A DNA stretch of 5,196 bases, taken from assembly GCA_963660435.1 (NCBI GenBank), contig CAVKYI010000055.1, positions 1 to 5,196 on the forward strand. The letters run 5' to 3'. Positions 1 through 5,196 of the stretch are shown here, in pieces. Both the position numbers and the translations under genes were made by a program. A model generated the notes under the pieces. It saw only the letters and a list, made by a program, of their open reading frames with translations. It was not told where the DNA came from and ran no database searches. The DNA is from Hallerella sp963660435 (GTDB lineage: Bacteria; Fibrobacterota; Fibrobacteria; Fibrobacterales; Fibrobacteraceae). Each line of letters begins with the position of its first letter. The stretch's first letter is position 1.

Positions 1-20
1 ACTTTGAATGACGAACCGGC

Positions 21-70
21 GCGAAGCGTCGCAATCAAATTTTTGAAAATTGAATTTTTAGAGGAGACCT
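21..70. repeat. Left arm of a 50-bp inverted repeat, directly after the ppx stop
   Basis: This stretch matches the reverse complement of 5147-5196 at 48 of 50 positions without gaps. The two differences are at 35 (paired with 5182) and 65 (paired with 5152). The arm has an AT-rich core (about 37-60), a GC-rich outer end able to form a small hairpin (GCGA-AGCG-TCGC, 21-32), and an inner end where TAGAGG-AGA-CCTCTA (59-73) is a perfect palindrome that includes the ppx stop codon. It starts at the base after that stop. There is no strong GC stem followed by a T-run, so it is not a textbook terminator. Likely roles are a dispersed intergenic repeat, a transcript 3' end or a recombination site. 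The outer limit is unknown, because the other copy reaches the window edge. Confidence 0.9.
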
Positions 71-985
71 CTAGGTTTTCCGCAAGAGCTTCTGGCTCAG
101 ATCGGTGATGATGCCGTCTGCAAGGCCAAGGCTCGGAACGAGGATTTTCCTTGCGCGAACCGCTTTCGAAACGGAGAGAAAGATTTCCGCCGCGGGAACG
201 ATCGTGTCCGCCCGATCCGCCTTGATGCCAAAAGCGCGAATCCGTTCCGCGACATTCATTTTCGCCGCTTTCCGATAGAACTTGGCGAGCAGTTCCACGG
301 GGAGGATTTCATCGTCCTTTCGTTCCTTCGAAACGATTCGATAGATTTTATTGATGTTTCCGCCCGAACCGATAATCGTCACGTTCTTCGCGTTCCGCGT
401 CCATTCCGAAAGTTCCGATTTCATGCGCTTTACCTCTCCCATATCGACGGCGCCTTCCATCTTTCGAACGGCTCCGATCGGATAAGAGGCGCAGGCGGTC
501 CTTTCGCCGCGCACGACAAGAGAGACTTCGGTCGATCCGCCCCCGACATCGACAAACAGGTAGTTTCCGCGCAGCCGGGAAAGATTCAGGCGGTTGTCGT
601 AGATGAGCGAGCTTTCCTCTTCGCCGGAAATCAGTTCGATTCGAATGCCGGACTTCCTTTCCGCATTTCTCAGGATGATCTGCCGGTTTGCCGCATCGCG
701 CAAGGCGCTCGTCGCACATGCCCGATAGACATCGACTCCGTAAGCGTTCATCAGATGGCGAAACGCGAGGAGCATCTCGACCATCCGCGAGCCCTTTTCC
801 TTCGATACGCTGCCAAAGGAATACACGTCCGTTCCGAGTCGCAGCGGAAACCGCAAGAATAGCAGCTTGGAAAGTTCCATTTCCCCTTCGTCGCCCGGGG
901 AAAGTTCCTTGACTAGAAGCCGCGCCGCGTTCGATCCGATATCGATGGCCGCAAGCCGGGCCGGGAGTCGCAAATTCCTTTTCAT
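71..985 (-). CDS. ppx: Exopolyphosphatase, short Ppx/GppA-family phosphatase
   Basis: A 304-aa cytoplasmic member of the Ppx/GppA family in the ASKHA ATPase fold. The family releases phosphate from polyphosphate ends or hydrolyses pppGpp. Visible motifs are the first phosphate loop AAIDIGSNAARLLV (12-25), CATSALRDA (90-98), the ISGEEES block (119-125) that carries the family's catalytic Glu, the second phosphate loop FVDVGGGSTEVS (144-155), IIGSGGNINKI (204-214) and the C-terminal GLADGII (287-293). It covers only the catalytic module; the E. coli enzyme of about 510 aa adds C-terminal helical domains. Short forms are usual in Bacteroidota-like bacteria, so this is not a truncation. The ATG overlaps the ppk stop as ATGA, and AAAGGA (992-997) lies 6 bases upstream, inside the ppk end, which supports this start and translational coupling. 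Polyphosphate rather than pppGpp as substrate is inferred from the ppk partner. Confidence 0.93.
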   Translation of the reverse strand: MKRNLRLPARLAAIDIGSNAARLLVKELSPGDEGEMELSKLLFLRFPLRLGTDVYSFGSVSKEKGSRMVEMLLAFRHLMNAYGVDVYRACATSALRDAANRQIILRNAERKSGIRIELISGEEESSLIYDNRLNLSRLRGNYLFVDVGGGSTEVSLVVRGERTACASYPIGAVRKMEGAVDMGEVKRMKSELSEWTRNAKNVTIIGSGGNINKIYRIVSKERKDDEILPVELLAKFYRKAAKMNVAERIRAFGIKADRADTIVPAAEIFLSVSKAVRARKILVPSLGLADGIITDLSQKLLRKT

Positions 986-3000
986 TGGTTTTCCTTTCGA
1001 TAGGCTGCGTAGAGGGATTCCTGCGAGCGAAACTTTCGCCCGGAAACAGGAACGTTCTTTCCAAGTCCGTCAACGATTCGACCCTGCGAAGAATCCTTCA
1101 GCCCAAAGAGTACGATTCTTTTCAGTTCGCGCTGGAGATCCGCGTCGTAAACGGGAGCGAGGACTTCGATTCGGCGGTCAAGGTTGCGGGGCATCCAGTC
1201 CGCGGAACCGATGAAGTAGCGCTCCGAACCGCCACCGGCAAATACGAGGATCCGGGAATGTTCCAGGTAGCGGTCGATGATACCCACCAGACGGATGTTC
1301 TCGCTTTTTTTCGGGATTCCTGTCACGAGGCTCGAATTTCCGCGAACGAGCATTTCGATCCGAACTCCCGCCGCGGACGCTTCGTAGAGCTTCTTCACGA
1401 TTTTCGGATCGACGATGTGGTTGATTTTTCCCAGGATGTAGGCCTCCTTGCCGGCCTTTCGGTTTTCGATTTCCTGGTCGATCAAGTGCAAGAGCTTTCT
1501 CCGCATGTCGTTCGGGCTTACGAGCAGTTCATGGAACTTGACCGGATGGTAGGGACGCTCGATGAAGTCGAAGACACGCTCCACTTCGCGGACAAGGTTC
1601 GGTCGCGCCGTCATCATCAGGAAATCCGTGTAGCGCTTCGCGTTGCCTTCGTGAAAGTTCCCGGTCGAAATAACCGCCACGTCGCCATTTTTCGAACCGA
1701 TGTGCGTAATCTTGCCGTGGACCTTTAGACCCGGCACTCCGAAAACGACTTGGATTCCCGCCTCGTTCATCTTCTTGCTCCAGTCGATGTTCGAAGCCTC
1801 GTCGAAACGGGCGAGAAGCTCGATGCAGACCGTCACCTTCTTTCCGTTTTGCGCAGCGCAGACAAGCGCCTGAATCACCTGGGAATCCTTCGCGAGGCGG
1901 TAAAGCGTCGTCTTTACGCTCGTAACGTCGGGGCGAATCGCCGCTTCGCGCAAAAGCCGGATGTAGGCGTCAAAGCTGTGATACGGAACATGCAGGAACC
2001 TATCCTTTTCGCGGACAAGCGCGAGCAGACTTTCGACATCGAACTCCCTTTTCCGAATCGGCGGCCACGCCGGATAACGGAGATCGGTCCGTCCGCAATC
2101 CGGAAATCCCATCAGGTCCTTGTGGTTCTGGTAGCGACCCGAGGGCAAGACGGAATCCATCCCGTCGATGTTCAGTTTCGCAAGCAGTCTTTCAAGCGCC
2201 TTCCGCGGCATGTCCGCATCGTAAAGCACCCGAATCGGTTCCCCCTTCTTGCGGCTTTTCAGACCCTTTGAAATCTTCTGTACAAAGCCGTTCGAAAGAT
2301 CCGTGTCCAGGTCCATTTCCGCATCCTTCGTAAACTTGAACGAATATGCCCGAAACGCATGGAAACCCATCCCCTGGAAAACATAGGGCAGACAGAAACG
2401 GACGACATCGTCGAGATACATGAGGAACCGCTTTCCGTCCTTGTCCGGCAACCGCACAAATCTTCCGAACTGCCGAACCGGCAGGGCTATCAGGGCGAAA
2501 TTTCCGTCCGCTTCCACGACAAGGTGAACACAGTCATCCGCCGCGGATCCGAGTTCCTTCAGTGACGAAAACCAGACAGGCAAGATGTAGCCGCTCAGAC
2601 GATCGCCGTAAAAATCCTGCACGAACCGCTCTTGGGACGAATCAAGCTCGTTTTCCTTCAAAAGCCAAAAGCCGTTTTTGCGCAGAGCGACCCGGACATC
2701 GTCTAGGACATCCTTGTATTCCTCGGAATATTCACGGTTCAACGCAGAGATTTCGCGAAGCGTCGCCTTTACCGCCTTCCGCTCCGCCCGCTTCCCATCG
2801 ACAAACTCCAGAAATCGGTTGAGCGAAGCGACACGGACACGGAAAAATTCATCCAGGTTGTTCGAGTAGATGCCCAGAAACGAGATGCGCTCCAGCAGCG
2901 GGACAGAACTTTTCCGCGCTTCTTCCAGAATCCGGTGGTTGAAATACATCCAGCTGATGTCGCGTTCTACATACAGACGATTCGGCTCTTTCTTTTTCAT
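982..3000 (-). CDS. ppk: Polyphosphate kinase 1 (Ppk1)
   Basis: A 672-aa protein close to the usual Ppk1 length of about 690. It reversibly transfers the ATP gamma-phosphate to growing inorganic polyphosphate. Domains in order: N-terminal domain with RDISWMYFNHRILEEA (13-28) and NNLDEFFRVRVAS (47-59); a head domain at about 120-320; then two PLD-like catalytic domains. Key signatures are HVPYHSFD (337-344), TTLYRLAKDS (364-373), ELLARFDEASNI (394-405), GLKVHGK (424-430) with His428 as the expected autophosphorylated residue, STGNFHEGNAKRYTDF (445-460), and DRYLEHSR (576-583) with His581 matching the second catalytic His, then SADWMPRNLDRRIEV (599-613). The set is intact, so the enzyme should be active. 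It is the first gene of the ppk-ppx operon. No clear Shine-Dalgarno is visible before the ATG; the start is chosen because the family's N-terminal motif begins close after it. Confidence 0.97.
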   Translation of the reverse strand: MKKKEPNRLYVERDISWMYFNHRILEEARKSSVPLLERISFLGIYSNNLDEFFRVRVASLNRFLEFVDGKRAERKAVKATLREISALNREYSEEYKDVLDDVRVALRKNGFWLLKENELDSSQERFVQDFYGDRLSGYILPVWFSSLKELGSAADDCVHLVVEADGNFALIALPVRQFGRFVRLPDKDGKRFLMYLDDVVRFCLPYVFQGMGFHAFRAYSFKFTKDAEMDLDTDLSNGFVQKISKGLKSRKKGEPIRVLYDADMPRKALERLLAKLNIDGMDSVLPSGRYQNHKDLMGFPDCGRTDLRYPAWPPIRKREFDVESLLALVREKDRFLHVPYHSFDAYIRLLREAAIRPDVTSVKTTLYRLAKDSQVIQALVCAAQNGKKVTVCIELLARFDEASNIDWSKKMNEAGIQVVFGVPGLKVHGKITHIGSKNGDVAVISTGNFHEGNAKRYTDFLMMTARPNLVREVERVFDFIERPYHPVKFHELLVSPNDMRRKLLHLIDQEIENRKAGKEAYILGKINHIVDPKIVKKLYEASAAGVRIEMLVRGNSSLVTGIPKKSENIRLVGIIDRYLEHSRILVFAGGGSERYFIGSADWMPRNLDRRIEVLAPVYDADLQRELKRIVLFGLKDSSQGRIVDGLGKNVPVSGRKFRSQESLYAAYRKENQ

Positions 3001-3255
3001 AGTGCCGCGAAAATAGGAAGCGCTTGAAAAATTTCGAAGAAAGCGGCGACAGGTTTTTCAGAAATCCATGTAAAATTTTAGAGTAGAAACGACCATTTAT
3101 CCTAGATTCGGAAACCGACAGAATTCAAACTTTTTCAGACACCAACTTTCAAAAGCGCCCGAATCAAAGCGGGAAGTCTTTTGTTGATTTAAAACTTTAA
3201 TAGACGACGCAACAGACACCTTCACTAAAAAATGTTTGTTGTTTTTCATTTCAAA

Positions 3256-3284
3256 GCACTTTTCAATTAAAAATTTTCTATATT
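3256..3284 (+). promoter_or_regulatory. Candidate promoter for the plus-strand operon
   Basis: TATATT at 3279-3284 sits in the most AT-rich part of the intergenic region (TTTTCTATATTTATTCC, 3275-3291) and is a good -10-like hexamer. The bases 16-18 upstream (around 3256-3262, GCACTTT) are only a poor -35. Transcription from here would start near 3291 and give a leader of about 160 bases that contains the whole structured block. I recall similar TTTTCTATATTT strings upstream of Fibrobacter genes, but that is memory, not a check. Confidence 0.38.
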
Positions 3285-3310
3285 TATTCCTACGAACTTC
3301 AAGACATCCG

Positions 3311-3348
3311 AAAAAGGAAGGACCTCCGATTGCAGTCGGAAGTCCTTC
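3311..3348 (-). terminator. Strong hairpin, terminator-shaped on the minus strand
   Basis: GAAGGAC (3317-3323) pairs with GTCCTTC (3342-3348). After one C/A mismatch, TCCGA (3325-3329) pairs with TCGGA (3336-3340), leaving a 6-base loop. That is 12 Watson-Crick pairs with one interruption, which becomes a G-U pair on the minus strand. On the minus strand the stem is followed within two bases by TTTTT (3315-3311), the form of an intrinsic terminator. On the plus strand no T-run follows. No minus-strand gene ends here, so it could block antisense transcription towards ppk, end an unannotated minus-strand RNA, or simply be the first helix of the plus-strand leader. Confidence 0.4.
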
Positions 3349-3428
3349 GGCGGAAGAGTTTGGTAACTCTATCGGCAAGACAAAGATACCAAATTCCTTC
3401 GCCTTCGGTAAACCATCAACCGCCCGAT
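3317..3428 (+). promoter_or_regulatory. Structured 5' leader, possible cis-regulatory RNA or small RNA
   Basis: Helix 1 is the 12-bp hairpin 3317-3348. Helix 2 begins at the next base: GGCG (3349-3352) pairs with CGCC (3400-3403), AAG (3354-3356) with CTT (3397-3399), and AGTTTGGTA (3357-3365) with TACCAAATT (3387-3395). This gives 16 pairs including one G-U, with two single-base bulges. A competing hairpin AGAGTT-TGGT-AACTCT (3355-3370) reuses bases 3355-3365, so the two folds exclude each other. In the loop of helix 2, ATCGG (3371-3375) can pair with CCGAT (3424-3428), a possible pseudoknot ending 13 bases before the AAAGGA ribosome site (3442-3447). No known riboswitch class is recognised. 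The pairing is read directly from the sequence; the regulatory role is inference. It could equally be a palindromic dispersed repeat. Confidence 0.45.
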
Positions 3429-3453
3429 AAAAGCCAAGGGCAAAGGAAAAAAG

Positions 3454-4395
3454 ATGCCAGAAACCTACATCCCGACTTTTCGCACGAGCCGTCCGACGAA
3501 CGGACTTCAAACGCTTTTCTCTCCGCAATGGAAAGCGCCGGCAAACACGACGGTCACACAGCCCACAGCATACGAACAACCGCTAGACTTACCAAAACAG
3601 GCAACGGACTTAGATTCGCTTTTACAGGCCATCCAAAACATAGATGAATTGAGTTTCATCCCAACATGGCAGTCAAGCTGGAAAAGAAAACGAGCGTTGG
3701 AAATCGCCCAGGTTTTAAGAGATTTAGGCGGATACAACGACTTGAAATGGAACGCCACATCGGGTATCGCCAGTCCCTATTTGAAATTCATGCTCCATTT
3801 AACATATCCAAACTATCGGAATATGTTCTCGAAAGGCGGGCAATTCGAATCTTTAGAATTCCCCGATGCGGGAATATCCGTTGACTTTCCTCATTTTAAC
3901 GCAGCCTTCAGCCGATACCTGGATTGCTTCAGCGATGATTGCGCAATTCCTACGGAATGGGCGAGCTGGGCAGGCGATATGTTCACCTATGCGGCACATC
4001 TCGACTCTATACGAAAGAAAGAGGCGCTTAGTTATGCGGCGATACGCGACTCCGCTTTAAATTACATAGGCGGCAACCACCCGCGATACAGCAAATTCTT
4101 CGGAACCGGTGATTTTTATGCCGACATTGACGCTCGCAACATCGCATCCTTGGTTAACAACAGAGGATTGTCCCTTTACGAAGCAATGAACCGTTACTAC
4201 AAGCAAAAAGACTTCGACAGGTTCGGGACGTTTATCCATTCTTACGGCGGTTGGAAAAAGTTTGTCGAAAAAGTAAACAAGCACTATTTTTTCCCGCTAA
4301 CATTAAGGATAAATCCCTATCTTTTGGAAATCTCCAAACAGGCGTTCATCAACAAGGTTTTAAGAGGATTTTTGTATGAAATGGGGATGGACTAA
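3454..4395 (+). CDS. Unrecognised 313-aa soluble protein; candidate secreted effector/toxin
   Basis: I cannot name this family with confidence. The ATG follows AAAGGA (3442-3447) by 6 bases. There is no signal peptide or membrane segment. The first 50 residues are rich in Pro and Thr and probably disordered. The rest looks globular and rich in aromatic residues, with Trp/Tyr/Phe clusters and two Cys (158, 163). Three blocks stand out: DFPHFNAAFSRYLD (144-157), WASWAGDMFTYAAHLD (169-184) and FYADIDARNIASLV (221-234), followed by YEAMNRYYKQKDFDRFGTFI (242-261). The order DF.H...A / WAGD / D.DA.NI / YY...RF reminds me of uncharacterised domains found in secreted proteins; this is unverified. The conserved-looking Asp residues could be catalytic. 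It overlaps the next gene, for a membrane-anchored protein, as expected of an effector with its immunity partner. Codon composition is more AT-rich than in ppk/ppx. Confidence 0.85.
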   Translation: MPETYIPTFRTSRPTNGLQTLFSPQWKAPANTTVTQPTAYEQPLDLPKQATDLDSLLQAIQNIDELSFIPTWQSSWKRKRALEIAQVLRDLGGYNDLKWNATSGIASPYLKFMLHLTYPNYRNMFSKGGQFESLEFPDAGISVDFPHFNAAFSRYLDCFSDDCAIPTEWASWAGDMFTYAAHLDSIRKKEALSYAAIRDSALNYIGGNHPRYSKFFGTGDFYADIDARNIASLVNNRGLSLYEAMNRYYKQKDFDRFGTFIHSYGGWKKFVEKVNKHYFFPLTLRINPYLLEISKQAFINKVLRGFLYEMGMD

Positions 4396-5146
4396 AATTT
4401 TCCTTATCGTATCCGTCCCCTTTGCAGCGGTCGCCTTTTTTTTCATCGGGCATCTTGTAAAGGGGAACATTTTCAACCAATTTGTATTTTCCGACCAGGT
4501 AAGGGTGGTCAAGGCGGGCAATGCGGAATTCGCCGAATTTGTCGATAAGCCCGGCCAAAGAGGTCTCCACTACTATCATTTTTTCGAAATACGAATTTGG
4601 TATAAGTTTCTAGACGAAACGGATTACCGACTTTTGCACATGTCGTCTTTTAATGCGCGTTACGTCGACCCAGAGATAGACGAAGTTTCATGCATCGACG
4701 CCATCGAAAGATACGGATATTCCTATATGGCGGCAACACCAAATATCGGCATCGGCTGGGATCCGTACGAGAAAGAAACCCTTCTTCCCCCCGAAACGGC
4801 CATCTACGTCGCCGATGCAAAAGAAAGACGCTTTCTGATACAGATAGAAGTAGGCTTTGACGAATATGGAGATATCGCCATCAACTACTACGGCAAATGC
4901 AAGCTTCCCCGGATCGATAAGAAAATCCACTCGCACTGCAAAGTTTCAACCAAGTTCCATGGAGATTGGCCCCAGCGAAAAAAAGATCGAGAAAGGTTTA
5001 AAGCGGAATTGGTCGAATACGAAAACCGGATGATGAATGATTCCTTCTTCGTCCAAGGTCTGCGCGAAGCCTTTGACTCGTTTGATTTAAACAAGGATTG
5101 CCTCGATTCCCTGGCAGAGCATTATGGAAAAATCCAGGATAACTAA
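4376..5146 (+). CDS. Unrecognised 256-aa protein with an N-terminal membrane anchor; candidate immunity protein
   Basis: No known family is recognised. The ATG lies 7 bases after AAGAGGA (4362-4368), inside the end of the upstream gene; the 20-base overlap points to coupled translation. Residues 8-25 are strongly hydrophobic (LIVSVPFAAVAFFFIG within it), preceded by Lys2 and Lys7, which predicts one membrane anchor with the remaining 230 residues outside the cytoplasm. No lipobox Cys is present. The outer domain has four Cys (106, 175, 188, 242), which could form disulfides, many Tyr/Phe/Trp (for example HYYHFFEIRIWYKF, 65-78), and an acidic, charged helical C-terminus (200-250). A small tethered envelope protein encoded right after a soluble protein is the classic shape of an immunity protein against a periplasmic toxin, but a general accessory membrane protein is not excluded. 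It is the last gene before the right repeat. Confidence 0.88.
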   Translation: MKWGWTKIFLIVSVPFAAVAFFFIGHLVKGNIFNQFVFSDQVRVVKAGNAEFAEFVDKPGQRGLHYYHFFEIRIWYKFLDETDYRLLHMSSFNARYVDPEIDEVSCIDAIERYGYSYMAATPNIGIGWDPYEKETLLPPETAIYVADAKERRFLIQIEVGFDEYGDIAINYYGKCKLPRIDKKIHSHCKVSTKFHGDWPQRKKDRERFKAELVEYENRMMNDSFFVQGLREAFDSFDLNKDCLDSLAEHYGKIQDN

Positions 5147-5196
5147 AGGTCACCTCTAAAAATTCAATTTTCAAAAATTTGGTTGCGACGCTTCGC
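5147..5196. repeat. Right arm of the 50-bp inverted repeat, directly after the last stop
   Basis: This is the reverse complement of 21-70 at 48 of 50 positions, starting at the base after the TAA of the last gene. The stop-codon palindrome seen on the left is partly kept here: TAAAGG-TCA-CCTCTA (5144-5158) has five of six arm pairs. The outer end forms GCGA-CGCT-TCGC (5185-5196). The repeat runs to the last base of the window, so it may continue outward. Confidence 0.9.

Larger units (their letters stand above)
3001..3453. other. Divergent intergenic region between ppk and the plus-strand operon
   Basis: The 453 bases hold no convincing gene. Bases 3001-3100 form the ppk leader. On the minus strand it carries an AT-rich stretch around 3064-3083 (TAAAATTTTACAT) that may belong to a ppk promoter, but no clean -35/-10 pair is seen, and a weak long-range stem (3021-3025 with 3041-3045) lies just before the gene. 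Bases 3180-3290 are strongly AT-rich and contain the best promoter candidate for the plus strand. From about 3311 the sequence becomes more GC-rich and highly self-complementary; that block is listed separately. A minus-strand open frame of 160 codons crosses the region (3097-3579), but it looks spurious. Confidence 0.7.

Noticed and set aside
348..1073. Minus-strand open frame of 241 codons in another frame over ppx and the ppk end
   Set aside because: It is Arg-rich with no motifs, as expected of an out-of-frame reading of GC-rich DNA. ppx in the correct frame carries the full Ppx/GppA signatures.
985..1728. Long plus-strand open frame (247 codons) antisense to ppk
   Set aside because: It lies wholly within ppk, whose family motifs are intact. 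Its product mirrors ppk codon bias, and no motif or ribosome site supports it.
3158..3185. CCCG/CGGG mini-stem followed by CTTTTG, as a plus-strand terminator
   Set aside because: There are only four pairs, the T-run is short and offset, and no plus-strand gene lies upstream in the window.
3236..3430. Plus-strand 64-codon frame over the structured leader, as a possible leader peptide
   Set aside because: No ribosome site precedes its ATG, and its reading is explained by the palindromic block. The start also lies upstream of the promoter candidate.
3097..3579. Minus-strand open frame of 160 codons across the intergenic region and the start of the 313-aa gene
   Set aside because: It has no visible ribosome site, its low-complexity residues match no recognised family, it crosses the hairpin block and AT-rich promoter area, and it is antisense to a better-supported gene.
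21..5196. Transposon or insertion sequence bounded by the inverted repeats
   Set aside because: No transposase or integrase is encoded and ppk-ppx is core metabolism. No target duplication can be tested because the right arm ends at the window edge.
1..5196. CRISPR array, tRNA or rRNA
   Set aside because: No regularly spaced short direct repeats and no tRNA cloverleaf or rRNA signatures were seen on either strand.

Overview
The window reads as bacterial DNA of moderate GC. Ppx and Ppk both look most like the Bacteroidota/Fibrobacterota type: a short, single-module Ppx and the Ppk opening 'RDISW..FN.R.LEEA'. With the mixed GC and an AT-rich 'TTTTCTATATTT'-like promoter candidate, I lean weakly towards a Fibrobacter-like organism. 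This is inference from memory of the families. No rRNA or other taxonomic marker is present.

Layout. A 50-bp repeat (21-70) faces a near-identical inverted copy (5147-5196; 48 of 50 positions match, no gaps). Between them lie two divergent two-gene operons. The minus-strand operon is ppk (982-3000) followed by ppx (71-985), joined by a 4-base ATGA overlap: polyphosphate kinase and a short exopolyphosphatase, the two halves of polyphosphate turnover. The plus-strand operon is an unrecognised 313-aa protein (3454-4395) and an unrecognised 256-aa membrane-anchored protein (4376-5146), overlapping by 20 bases. Both operons run outward, and in each the repeat begins at the base right after the last stop codon.

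The 453-base divergent intergenic region is AT-rich in its middle. Before the plus-strand operon it holds a block of dense RNA secondary-structure potential (3317-3428): a 12-bp hairpin, directly abutting a long imperfect helix with a mutually exclusive inner hairpin and a possible pseudoknot. The first hairpin is also terminator-shaped on the minus strand.

Reading of the system. Polyphosphate turnover is well supported. The plus-strand pair resembles an effector/immunity module: a soluble protein with no signal peptide, then an overlapping gene for a protein with one N-terminal membrane anchor and a cell-envelope-facing domain. That reading is inference from architecture and lower GC, not from a recognised homologue. 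The window contains no transposase, integrase, tRNA, rRNA or CRISPR array that I can see.
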